Below, piece after piece: positions 24,266 to 31,974 of a stretch of 32,434 nt of DNA. Location: positions 1 to 32,434 of the forward strand of contig CAKZKA010000185.1 in the NCBI GenBank assembly GCA_937120965.1, written 5' to 3'. This DNA is from an uncultured Chloroflexota bacterium (GTDB lineage: Bacteria; Chloroflexota; Chloroflexia; Chloroflexales; Chloroflexaceae). Each line of letters starts with the position of its first letter. The first letter of the stretch is position 1. Below the pieces are notes generated by a model. That model saw only the letters and a list, made by a program, of their open reading frames with translations. It was not told the origin of the DNA and did no database searches. Position numbers and translations under genes: made by a program.

Positions 24266-25519
24266 TCACCTGGCCGGGATCAGCGAGCGGATCTCCTGTT
24301 CCCAGACTTCGAGCAGCGCCATCAACACCTCGGTCGAGGGTGACTCGACCGGGGCGGCGACGGTAAGGCTGATGCCATTGCCGGCGTACCGAGCGAAGGG
24401 ATTGGTGGCATCATCGCCACTGATGATCACATCGGGGTCAATAGGTCGAAAGCCGAACTGCAATGCCAGTTCTTGCTGCGGGCGCTGGAGCAAAAAGTCA
24501 CGGAAGCGCCGGGCGGCTTCGCGCTCCTCGCGGCTGGTCAGCGGGGCGTCGAGTATGGCATAGGGATGGTCGCTGAAGATCGTCGCCGGGGGGTAGTAGA
24601 CGCGCAGCGGCTGGTTCCAGCGTTGCTCGGCGCTGGCTATGTATTCAATGGCCAGGTTCTCGTAGACCAGCACGATGTCGTAGCTGCCCGGGCCGAGCTG
24701 GACCATGTTTTGCATCAGCGCGCTGGTGTTTGAGCCGGGGTCGTACACGCCGGCTTCGATGGTCTCAAGCCAGTCCAGGAAATCCAGATCCTCCACATCG
24801 GCAACGCGAAGGCCGGCAGTTTTGTTGTGGAAGGCGTAGACCATGAGCACGAGGGCCTGGGCGCCGCTGTTCGAGGTGAGCGGCGAGGTATGACCGAGTT
24901 TCACCAGGCCCCAGCGGCTGGCCTGTTGTCCTTCAGGAGTATCCGGGCCAGAGCCGCGAGCCCCGGCCACGGCGCTCCAGCCCCTCTCGTCGGCGATAGC
25001 GTCGTGCAGGTCACTCCAGAAACGGGCAGCGCCGTTGGGCCAGAGCAGGCGGGCGCGCTGTTCCCACGCCACGGCGACCAGGGGCGTCAGCGCCAGGGGG
25101 GCCGGCTCGTCGGCGAAGATCCGTTCCCCGGTGAAGGCGGCCCACTCATCGGCGAGCGCGTCAGTCCAGAGGCGACTGGCGGGGCTGATCACCGTGGGGC
25201 GCGGGGCGTAGCTCCAATCCTCGCGGGCGACCCGGTCGGCGATCTCGCCTGATCCCATGCCCACCAGGCGGAGGGTGATTGGACTGATGCCAACGGTTTC
25301 GCCGCGGGCCTGGAAGCGGCGCGCGGCCTCCTCCAGCCAGGCCTGCTTCTCGGTGCTGTACCAGATCACCACTTCGACCGGTGTGACCCGTGGGCCGATG
25401 CCCACATCAACCGGCGCATAGCCGAGCAGCCCGGGCAGCGGTACCAGCAACCGGAGCGCCAGGGCGATGAGGCAGCAGGCGAGAAAACCCATCCCAACCG
25501 CGCGGTAAAGAAATGGCAT
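24266..25519 (-). CDS. Extracellular solute-binding protein, membrane-anchored
   Basis: A 417-residue protein with an N-terminal hydrophobic anchor (about 7-27, FLACCLIALALRLLVPLPGLL) followed by an ABC-type periplasmic-binding fold. Family-like segments include VVIWYSTEKQAWLEEAARRF, PTVISPASRLW, WGLVKLGHTSPLTSNSGAQAL, GSYDIVLVYENLAIEY, YYPPATIFSDHPYAIL and REAARRFRDFLLQRPQQELALQFGFRP. This matches the SBP_bac_11-type proteins that often carry or accompany a VWA domain; no VWA domain is present here. The cysteines at 15-16 do not make a clean lipobox. ATG 25519 has TTGAGG 5 bases before it. No permease or ATPase is nearby, so it may not be a transport component. Confidence 0.85.
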   Translation of the reverse strand: MPFLYRAVGMGFLACCLIALALRLLVPLPGLLGYAPVDVGIGPRVTPVEVVIWYSTEKQAWLEEAARRFQARGETVGISPITLRLVGMGSGEIADRVAREDWSYAPRPTVISPASRLWTDALADEWAAFTGERIFADEPAPLALTPLVAVAWEQRARLLWPNGAARFWSDLHDAIADERGWSAVAGARGSGPDTPEGQQASRWGLVKLGHTSPLTSNSGAQALVLMVYAFHNKTAGLRVADVEDLDFLDWLETIEAGVYDPGSNTSALMQNMVQLGPGSYDIVLVYENLAIEYIASAEQRWNQPLRVYYPPATIFSDHPYAILDAPLTSREEREAARRFRDFLLQRPQQELALQFGFRPIDPDVIISGDDATNPFARYAGNGISLTVAAPVESPSTEVLMALLEVWEQEIRSLIPAR

Positions 25520-25810
25520 ATGAGCCTCAACAGTAAAGCCGAGCGCCTGGAGACAGCCCGGAGCCACTTCTATTCTAGCCCAGGGGAGGAACCGGGGGAA
25601 GAGGCAGAGGCGAGGATGGGCCACGCGGTAGAGCCGATCCCGGCAGTGTGCGGCGCAGCTCCACGGAGATCTGACCCGAAACGTCGTGGATAGTCGCCGT
25701 TTCATCACCCGGCGGGAGCCGTAGATTAACGGCAGCCGGCGGGCGCCGCTATATACTACGGCAAGTGTTGGGATTATGCAGTACAGCTTGCTGGGAAGGC
25801 GAGGTGGCGT
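25520..25810. other. Divergent intergenic region between solute-binding and radical SAM genes
   Basis: It holds a candidate minus-strand -10, TAGAAT (plus 25572-25577), for the solute-binding gene and a plus-strand -10, TATACT (25752-25757), for the radical SAM gene. Neither has a convincing -35. The phrase CAGTGTGCGGCGCAGCTCCA near 25645 is a remnant of the right end of the composite repeat. There is no gene. Confidence 0.4.
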
Positions 25811-27064
25811 ATGGGAACTCTTCCGAGCGCATGGGCCGAAGTAGACGCGGAGGGCCGGCTGGTTATCCCGCCGGAACTGGCCGCGCGCCTGGGGCTTGAG
25901 CCTGGCGCCCAGGTGCGTCTGGAGGTCGGCGCGAACGACCTGCGCCTTCATCGCCCCGTCACCCACCTCAACAAGGTGTACATCGAACCAACGAACCTCT
26001 GCAACATCGCCTGTCGCACCTGCATGCGCAATAGCTGGGAAGTTGACGAAGGGCGGATGAGTGAGGCGACCTTCGCCCGCGTCCTGGAAGGGCTGGGTGC
26101 GCTCACGCCGCCGCCCTCGGTCTTCTTCGGCGGTATCGGCGAACCGCTGGCCCACCCGCGGATCATCGAAATGGTGGCGCAGGTCAAGGCGCTGGGCGCC
26201 TGGACCGAGCTGATCACCAACGGCACGCTGCTCGACGAGCGGCGCGCCCGCGGGCTGATCGCCGCGGGCCTCGATGTGTTGTGGGTTTCGATTGACGGGG
26301 CCACGCCCGAGAGCTACGCCGACGTGCGGCTCGGCGCGGAGTTGCCCCGGGTGCTGGCGAATATGGCGCGCTTCCGCCAGTTGCGCCCGGCCGGGCACCA
26401 CGCCAAACCCGAGATGGGGATCAACTTCGTGGCCATGCGGCGCAATATCGCCGACCTGCCCACGGTGATCGCCACCGGGCGGCGGCTCGGCGCAACGCGC
26501 TTTATGGTCAGCAACGTGTTACCCTACACCGCCGAGCTGTGCGACGAGGTGCTCTACAACCGCACATTGCGCGACATCACCTATCTGCCCTCGGCGTGGC
26601 TGCCGCGGCTGAGTTTCCCCAAGATGGATCTGAACGACGACACCGAGGAAGCCTTCCTGCGCGCCCTGCGCAGCGGCGCTAACGTCACTTTCGCCGGCAA
26701 CAACCTGGGTGGGGCCAACGACGTGTGTACCTTCATCGAGCACGGCTCGATGACCGTCGGCTGGAACGGGAACGTCAGCCCGTGCCCGCCGTTACTCTAC
26801 GACCACGTCAGTTACCTGCACCGTCGCCAGCGCATGTCGTACCGGCACATCATCGGCAACCTGGCCGAGCGCGATCTGCTCGACCTGTGGAACGATCCCG
26901 AGTACGTGGCCTACCGCCAGCGGGTGCAAACCTTTGCCTTCGCGCCCTGCACCGCCTGCGGCGGCTGCGATCTGTCGGAGGCCAACCTGGAGGATTGTCT
27001 GGGCAACGAGTTCCCGGTGTGCGGCGGCTGCCTGTGGGCCCAGGCGGTGATTCAGTGCCCGTAA
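25811..27064 (+). CDS. Radical SAM/SPASM enzyme with N-terminal AbrB-like domain
   Basis: A 417-residue protein. Residues 6-48 (AWAEVDAEGRLVIPPELAARLGL...) form an AbrB/MazE-type swapped-hairpin domain. The radical SAM core follows, with C64-x3-C68-x2-C71 (IEPTNLCNIACRTCMRNSW), the GGIGEPLAHP SAM motif and ITNGTLL. The C-terminal region has nine cysteines (306, 325, 380, 383, 386, 396, 404, 407, 416), enough for two auxiliary [4Fe-4S] clusters of SPASM type. Architecture and sequence resemble the maturases normally encoded beside tungsten-containing aldehyde oxidoreductases. That identification is from memory of the family, and no such oxidoreductase is in this window. ATG 25811 has GGCGAGG about 6 bases upstream. 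The TAA stop is one base from a composite repeat. Confidence 0.88.
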   Translation: MGTLPSAWAEVDAEGRLVIPPELAARLGLEPGAQVRLEVGANDLRLHRPVTHLNKVYIEPTNLCNIACRTCMRNSWEVDEGRMSEATFARVLEGLGALTPPPSVFFGGIGEPLAHPRIIEMVAQVKALGAWTELITNGTLLDERRARGLIAAGLDVLWVSIDGATPESYADVRLGAELPRVLANMARFRQLRPAGHHAKPEMGINFVAMRRNIADLPTVIATGRRLGATRFMVSNVLPYTAELCDEVLYNRTLRDITYLPSAWLPRLSFPKMDLNDDTEEAFLRALRSGANVTFAGNNLGGANDVCTFIEHGSMTVGWNGNVSPCPPLLYDHVSYLHRRQRMSYRHIIGNLAERDLLDLWNDPEYVAYRQRVQTFAFAPCTACGGCDLSEANLEDCLGNEFPVCGGCLWAQAVIQCP

Positions 27065-27065
27065 C

Positions 27066-27210
27066 CTGAGGTGAAAATAGTCCCCGCGCGGGAGGGTTTG
27101 GGAGGGCACAGCCCTCCCAGGAAACAACCCGCCCGCGGGGAGGGTTTGGGAGGGCGAAGCCCTCCCAAGAATAATTATTTTCATTCCGGCGTTGTGCGGC
27201 GCAGCCGCAT
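27066..27210. repeat. Composite intergenic repeat, copy E
   Basis: It begins CTGAGGTGAAAATA one base after the radical SAM stop. It contains two GGGAGGGTTTGGGAGGGC modules, each with its GCCCTCCC partner, and ends TATTTTCATTCCGG and GTGCGGCGCAGCCGCAT. A second, abortive start, CTGAGGTGAAACT, follows at 27216. It is the cleanest copy after B. The remaining bases to 27337 carry a possible -10, TACAAT (27269-27274), for the next gene. Confidence 0.75.
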
Positions 27211-27337
27211 AGATGCCTGAGGTGAAACTGCGCCAGGTCTCCGTGGCGGCGGCTGCGGCGGGGTATGCTACAATCTCTGCCGTCAGAATAATGGTTCGTG
27301 CCGCTGCCACGCGGCTGCCGACAAAGGAGTCCTGGCC

Positions 27338-28756
27338 ATGACCGAGAGCTTCCGGATCGAGAAAGACTCGCTCGGCGAGATGCAGGTGCCGGCCAACGCC
27401 CTGTATGGCGCGCAGACGCAGCGCGCCGTACTCAACTTCCCCGTCTCCGGAATGAAGCCCTACCCGGCCTTTGTATGGGCTCAGGGGGTAATCAAGCGGG
27501 CCGCTGCCGAGGTGAACCGCGACCTGGGCCTGCTCGAGGCGCGCCTGGCCGACGCGATTATTCAGGCTGCCGACGAGGTGCTTGCCGGCAAGCACGCCGA
27601 CCAGTTTGTGGTCGACCCCTTCCAGGCGGGCGCGGGTACGTCGCACAATATGAACCTCAACGAGGTCATCGCCAACCGCGCCAACCAGATCCTCGGCTTC
27701 GCCCTCGACGACCCCAACAAACCGGTCAGCCCGAACGACCACGTGAACATGGCCCAGTCCACCAACGACACCATTCCGACCGCCATCCGGCTGGGGTGTC
27801 TCTGGCGGATTGATGAGCTGCTGGCGGCGATTGACGGCCTGGCTGACGCGCTGGAGGCCAAGGCTCAGGAGTTTGACGACGTGGTGAAGTCGGGGCGCAC
27901 GCACCTGCAAGACGCGGTGCCGGTGCGCCTGGGGCAGGAGTTCGGGGCCTACGCCCTGGCGGTGCGGAACGACCGCGAGCGCATTGCCACTGCCGCCGAG
28001 CGCATGCGCCGGCTGGGTATCGGCGGCACTGCCACCGGCACCGGGCTGAACGCCCATCCCGAGTACCATCAACGTATGGTCGAGACGCTCAGCAGGCTCA
28101 CCGGTCAGAGCCTGCGGAGTTCGGGCAATCTGTTCGAGAGTATGCAGAGCATGGCCGACCCGGCCGACTTCTCCGCGGCAATGCGTACCCTCTGCATTAC
28201 TCTGACACGGATCGCCAACGACTTCCGCCTGCTCTCCTCGGGACCGGCCACGGGCCTCGATGAGATCCGCCTGCCGGCAGTGCAACCCGGGTCGAGCATT
28301 ATGCCCGGCAAGGTCAACCCGGTGCTGGCCGAGATGCTCAACATGGCCTGCTTCCACGTGCAGGGCTGCGATCTCACGGTGAGCCTGGCGGCGCAGGCGG
28401 GGCAACTCGAGCTGAACGTGATGATGCCGATCATCGCCCACAACCTTTTCGAGATGATGCACGTGTTAATCGGGGCGATCAACGCCTTTACGACGAAGTG
28501 CGTGGTGGGCATTACCGCCAATCGCGAGAAGGCCGAGGGCTGGCTGGCCAAGAACGCCATTCTGGTGACGGCGCTCAATCCGGTGATCGGCTACCTGAAC
28601 GGCGCCGCGGTGGCCAAGGAGGCCATGGCCACGGGCAAGACGATCAAAGAGGTGGTTGTCGAGAAGGGCCTGCTCAGCGCCGAAGAGGTGGACCGGCTCA
28701 TCGACGCTCGCAAGATGACCGAGGGCGGTATTCAGGGCATTGCCGCCGCAGGCTAG
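27338..28756 (+). CDS. Aspartase/class II fumarase family lyase, probably aspartate ammonia-lyase
   Basis: A 472-residue homotetrameric lyase that interconverts fumarate with aspartate plus ammonia, or with malate. AGAGTSHNMNLNEVIANRA, PNDHVNMAQSTNDTIPTA, SGRTHLQDAVPVRLGQEF and GTGLNAHPEY are present. The superfamily signature GSSIMPGKVNPV lies at 318-329, with the catalytic serine loop. Two details favour aspartase over fumarase: NPV rather than NPT after the signature, and AGQLELNVMMPI rather than the GNFELNVF of fumarases. Still, some Chloroflexota fumarases may share them, so substrate is not settled. AAAGGAGT 7 bases before ATG 27338 is the best ribosome-binding site in the window. A 14-bp hairpin terminator follows. 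Confidence 0.92.
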   Translation: MTESFRIEKDSLGEMQVPANALYGAQTQRAVLNFPVSGMKPYPAFVWAQGVIKRAAAEVNRDLGLLEARLADAIIQAADEVLAGKHADQFVVDPFQAGAGTSHNMNLNEVIANRANQILGFALDDPNKPVSPNDHVNMAQSTNDTIPTAIRLGCLWRIDELLAAIDGLADALEAKAQEFDDVVKSGRTHLQDAVPVRLGQEFGAYALAVRNDRERIATAAERMRRLGIGGTATGTGLNAHPEYHQRMVETLSRLTGQSLRSSGNLFESMQSMADPADFSAAMRTLCITLTRIANDFRLLSSGPATGLDEIRLPAVQPGSSIMPGKVNPVLAEMLNMACFHVQGCDLTVSLAAQAGQLELNVMMPIIAHNLFEMMHVLIGAINAFTTKCVVGITANREKAEGWLAKNAILVTALNPVIGYLNGAAVAKEAMATGKTIKEVVVEKGLLSAEEVDRLIDARKMTEGGIQGIAAAG

Positions 28757-28786
28757 GGACGAAGTGGCCCGCCTTCAGCGTGGCGA

Positions 28787-28819
28787 GGGGCGCGGAGGAA
28801 CCGGCTTCCTCCGCGCCCC
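28787..28819 (+). terminator. Terminator hairpin of the aspartase-like gene
   Basis: A perfect 14-bp stem, GGGGCGCGGAGGAA (28787-28800) with 28806-28819, over a five-base CCGGC loop, 30 bases after the stop codon. CTTCAT follows rather than a T-tract. Position and stability still favour a terminator. Confidence 0.65.
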
Positions 28820-28902
28820 CTTCATGGTAGCGCACGACCACCGCATGCATAGCCGCGGCGGGCGGGAGCGTAGGGGTTGCCAGAACGCTCCGGCCAGGCG
28901 CG

Positions 28903-28934
28903 GGTATAGGGAAACCAGGTTTTCCCATTATACC
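28903..28934. repeat. Palindrome variant abutting MITE-like copy 3
   Basis: GGTATA...TATACC arms enclose GGGAAACCAGGTTTTCCC, a member of the 19-bp family with longer flanking arms. Its right end overlaps by four bases the left end of the 102-bp element, so the element seems to have landed at the edge of a palindrome. Confidence 0.6.
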
Positions 28935-29032
28935 AATTACCGTTGATGATGTCGCATTGCCTGAAGCGGTTCTGGGTGTTGTGCTACCCAGCGTGGCAAT
29001 CCGTAATCCAGAATCTAAAACCCAGAATGGTA
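28931..29032 (-). mobile_element. 102-bp MITE-like element, copy 3 (reverse orientation)
   Basis: On the minus strand it reads TACCATTCTGGG to GTAATTGGTA, 102 bp, with 11 differences from copy 1 by hand count. The left flank is TTA, but the right flank is TTT, so the 3-bp duplication seen at copies 1 and 2 is imperfect or decayed here. It is not adjacent to a stop codon; the nearest upstream gene ends 174 bases away. Confidence 0.72.
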
Positions 29033-29303
29033 TTTTTTCATATCGACACCACCAGTATAGCACCGCCTCACAGCATATCAATGATAATATGAAGCATAGT
29101 TTAATCAATATTTTAACGTTGATTTACCAAAATGTAACCTTCTGGTAGTACTATATCCTCCGTGCCAATCTCGTAGAGGACTGCGCGACAGGAGTAAGCC
29201 GCGGGGTTGCCAGGCGGCAATCGGGCGTTTCTCCAGGTCGAGGGCGCGCCAGCGCTTCGTGGGCGCTGGCGGCTTACCCTGCTGCGCAACACGGAGGCCA
29301 GGT
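29033..29303 (+). promoter_or_regulatory. AT-rich upstream region of the phytase-like gene
   Basis: Positions 29033-29160 are conspicuously AT-rich against the GC-rich surroundings. They contain two dyads: AATCAA (29103-29108) with TTGATT (29119-29124), and TACCA (29125-29129) with TGGTA (29143-29147). They resemble operator half-sites next to a promoter, and TACTAT (29149-29154) could be a -10. No matching -35 is evident. There is no gene. The mRNA leader would be about 140 bases. Confidence 0.4.
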
Positions 29304-30596
29304 ATGCTTCAGCGAGTCGCGTTTGGTCACCAATGGCTGCTGCTCGTGGTCGTGGCACTCCTGGCGCTGGCGGCCCTGCCCGCCGCCGCGCCTGCCGCTC
29401 AGGCTCAGACGGCTCCCTATGTGGAGTTGCGCGGCTGGGCCATGCTGCCCGCCGACACCTTCGCTGCCGGTCCGCCCTCGGGCTTTGCCATCGGCCCGGC
29501 GAATGGCCGGCGTCCGCCCTTTGCCCAGCAGCCGGTGCAGGGCTTCAGCGCCGTGCTGCCCCTCTGGAACGGCAACTGGCTCGGGCTCTCCGACAACGGT
29601 TTTGGCGCCAAGGGCAATAGCCCCGACTACCGTCTGCGCTGGTATGAACTCAAGGCCGATTTCCGACGCGGTAGCGTCAGTGTTGTCGGCTACACCGAGA
29701 TGAGCGACCCGAACCGGCTGGCGCCCTTCCCGATTGTCAACGCTGCCGGCGACCGGGTGCTCACCGGCGGCGACTTCGATCCCGAGTCGTTCCGCCAGGC
29801 CCCCGATGGCACCTTCTGGGTCGGTGACGAGTTCGGTCCCTACCTGCTACACCTCGATGCCCGGGGCCGCTTGCTCGAGCCGCCCTACCCCACGCCCGTG
29901 CCGCCCGCGCTGCGCCCCTTCGCCCGCGGCCTTGATGTGGTGAAGTCCCCCGAACACCCTGACTTTGTGGCGCTGCCCACGCCCGAGGCGCGCCGCGCGG
30001 CGGCCAATCTGCCCACCAGCCGCGGCTTCGAGGGCATGGCTCTGAACACCAGCGGCACGCGCCTCTACCCCCTGCTCGAAGGGCCGCTCTTCGACGACCC
30101 GGTGCGCAACCGCCTGCTGCTGCGCGAGTTTGATCTGGCAACGAAGCAGTACACCGACCGGATCTGGTTCTACCCGATGGAGGCGCCTAACAACGCCATC
30201 GGCGAACTGACGGCGATCAACGACCGCGAGTTTCTGGTCATCGAGCGCGACGCTGGCGAAGGGCCCAATGCCCTCTTCAAGCGCATCTACCTGGTGAGCC
30301 TCGACCGGGTGAGCGAGGGCAGCCTGCTGCAGAAGGAACTGCTGGTTGACCTGATGCAGATCACCGACCGCAACAGGCTGACCCGGGCCGAAGAGGGCGC
30401 TTTCGGCTTTGGCCCGATCTTCAAGTTCCCCTTCGTTACCATCGAGGCCGTCTACCCGGTGGATAGCCGCACGCTCCTGGTGCTCAACGACAACAACTAC
30501 CCCTTCAGCGCGGGCCGGCGCCCGGGGCTGGCGCCCGATGACAACGAGTTCATTCTGGTGTACCTGCCAAAGAGTCTGAATCTGAGGCGATCGTAG
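29304..30596 (+). CDS. Secreted esterase-like protein of the phytase family
   Basis: A 430-residue exported protein. The signal peptide covers about 1-34 (basic start, LLLVVVALLALAALPAAAPA, AQA cleavage). The mature part has the Phytase-like/esterase-like pattern: FSAVLPLWNGNWLGLSDNGFG, LTGGDFDPESFRQAPDGTFWVGDEFGPYLLHLD, RGFEGMALN, LLREFDLATKQYTDRIWFYP, AIGELTAINDREFLVIERDAG and a final LVLNDNNYPFSAGRRPG. These are beta-propeller blades rich in acidic loops. Enzyme activity for this family is poorly established; phosphatase or phytase activity is only an inference. ATG 29304 is supported by GGAGG 6 bases upstream. It is convergent with the lipase. Confidence 0.9.
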   Translation: MLQRVAFGHQWLLLVVVALLALAALPAAAPAAQAQTAPYVELRGWAMLPADTFAAGPPSGFAIGPANGRRPPFAQQPVQGFSAVLPLWNGNWLGLSDNGFGAKGNSPDYRLRWYELKADFRRGSVSVVGYTEMSDPNRLAPFPIVNAAGDRVLTGGDFDPESFRQAPDGTFWVGDEFGPYLLHLDARGRLLEPPYPTPVPPALRPFARGLDVVKSPEHPDFVALPTPEARRAAANLPTSRGFEGMALNTSGTRLYPLLEGPLFDDPVRNRLLLREFDLATKQYTDRIWFYPMEAPNNAIGELTAINDREFLVIERDAGEGPNALFKRIYLVSLDRVSEGSLLQKELLVDLMQITDRNRLTRAEEGAFGFGPIFKFPFVTIEAVYPVDSRTLLVLNDNNYPFSAGRRPGLAPDDNEFILVYLPKSLNLRRS

Positions 30597-30627
30597 GGGC
30601 CGGAGGGTTGCCTCTGGGGATGGGTGC

Positions 30628-30646
30628 GGGGAACCCCGGGTTCCCC
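30628..30646. repeat. Palindrome GGGGAACCCCGGGTTCCCC
   Basis: Perfect 9-bp arms around a single C, the same core as 6460-6478. It lies in the 51-base gap between convergent genes, one base from the lipase stop (30648-30650) and 31 bases from the phytase-like stop. It is the only candidate terminator for both. Confidence 0.75.
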
Positions 30647-30647
30647 G

Positions 30648-31808
30648 TCACTCCAATCCAAGCGCCGCCAGGCGCTGCAGCAGGCGCTGGTAGAAGCGCC
30701 GCTGCCGACCAAACTGGGTGAGCTGCGGCGTGATGCAGATATCCAGGTGGTCCATGCCGCGCTCCCAACTGATGTACCACCGCCCCGGCGTGAAGGCGCT
30801 CACCGGGGCGCTTGCGTCGAACTCGCCGCCGACCGGATGGCTGCCATTGGTGAAGGGGTAGCGCTGCGAGTACGTCGGCGCCATACCGTCGTTCTCCCAC
30901 CAGTCGGCGCTGCGGAAGTTGGTCAGCGGGATGGGCGGGTAGGCAAACTCCTTGCGCCCGATATAGGTTGAGAGACCCAGCAACGCCGGATTCATACGGA
31001 AGTCGGGGTAGTGGCGGCCGCTGATCAGGCCCTCGGTGGTCTGCTCGGTGATGTAGGCGAAGTAGTAGGTCGCGGGGTGAGTTTGCCAGACGCCGTTGTC
31101 GGCGTAGGCGCCCTGCAGCGAGAGACTGTAGGCGGCGTTGTCCTCGCCCCAGAAGAAGGGTGACCCGGCCACGCGGTTGAGATAGTCGAGCAGCGTTTCA
31201 TCGGCGCGCCGGCTGAAGCCCCAGTGCTGCAGGTCGAAGTCGTAGAGCACCTCCAGGAAGCGTCCGGTAGCGGTGGTGAAGAGTTCGAGCATCAGCGCGA
31301 TCGGAACGATGCCATTCTCGGGTTTGAGCCGCCCGCTCTGCTCGTCCACCCCGAAGAAGTAGGTTAGTGTGCTGCCATTGAGCACACCGGAGATCGCGCT
31401 GATCGAGGCGATCCAGCGGGCGTCACTGCCCCAACCCCAGGAATCGCTGGCCAGCAGGTGCTGCAAGCAGCGGATGGTCTGCGCGCCCAGGCTGTGGCCC
31501 ACCAGGTGCACCGGGTTGCTGGCGCTCCAGTTCGGAACGAAGCCCTTGCCGCTGTAGTCGCGCCCGAAGCGGGCGTGACCGGCCCCGGCGGCGTGTTCGG
31601 CTCCGTAGTCCACCTGCGCGCCCTTGATCTGCGCTGCCAGCTCGCAGGCGCGGTCGTAGGCCGAGCTGATCGGCCCCACGCTGGCCTCAAAGCGCGGCAG
31701 CGGCGAAGGTATCATAAACGCGCTGCCCCAGTAGTTCAGCGGACCCAGCTCGTTGGGGCCAAAGCCAAACAGTCCGTGGACGAAGATGACCGGTTGATGG
31801 TTGGGCAT
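30648..31808 (-). CDS. Lipase, family I.5-like
   Basis: A 386-residue alpha/beta hydrolase matching the Geobacillus/Staphylococcus-type lipases. The oxyanion motif VIFVHGLFGFGPNE starts at residue 7. The nucleophile is S106 in VGHSLGAQ, with D307 (ENDGMAP) and H354 (GMDHLD) completing the triad. SVGPISSAYDRACE (D52) and VDYGAEHAAGAGHARFG (H72, H78), with the ED of GEDNAAYSLSL, match the zinc site of the thermoalkalophilic enzymes. The nucleophile elbow is GHSLG, where the classic family has AHSQG. There is no signal peptide: the protein starts MPNHQPVIFVHG and no upstream in-frame start gives one. It is therefore either cytoplasmic or exported in an unusual way. GGGAG lies 7 bases before ATG 31808. 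Confidence 0.92.
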   Translation of the reverse strand: MPNHQPVIFVHGLFGFGPNELGPLNYWGSAFMIPSPLPRFEASVGPISSAYDRACELAAQIKGAQVDYGAEHAAGAGHARFGRDYSGKGFVPNWSASNPVHLVGHSLGAQTIRCLQHLLASDSWGWGSDARWIASISAISGVLNGSTLTYFFGVDEQSGRLKPENGIVPIALMLELFTTATGRFLEVLYDFDLQHWGFSRRADETLLDYLNRVAGSPFFWGEDNAAYSLSLQGAYADNGVWQTHPATYYFAYITEQTTEGLISGRHYPDFRMNPALLGLSTYIGRKEFAYPPIPLTNFRSADWWENDGMAPTYSQRYPFTNGSHPVGGEFDASAPVSAFTPGRWYISWERGMDHLDICITPQLTQFGRQRRFYQRLLQRLAALGLE

Positions 31809-31932
31809 TGGTTATCTCCCTGGTGTTGGGGGTGTGGAGGTGTGGAGGTATGGTAGCCCGCAGCTTGAGCCGCCGGGCGTGGGCCGGGCGGCCCGTGGCG
31901 CAGAGAAGGCGCTTCTGGCGGAACAGCCACCC

Positions 31933-31969
31933 ACCCGTCGGGCGAAGGCAGCGCCTTCGCCCGACGGGT
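31933..31969 (-). terminator. Perfect 17-bp hairpin after the beta-propeller gene
   Basis: The arms at 31933-31949 and 31953-31969 (ACCCGTCGGGCGAAGGC and its complement) pair without mismatch around AGC. It lies 5 bases past the stop codon of the minus-strand gene at 31975. It is GC-rich with no T-tract. The rest of the gap to the lipase start shows nothing recognisable. Confidence 0.7.
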
Positions 31970-31974
31970 GATAC

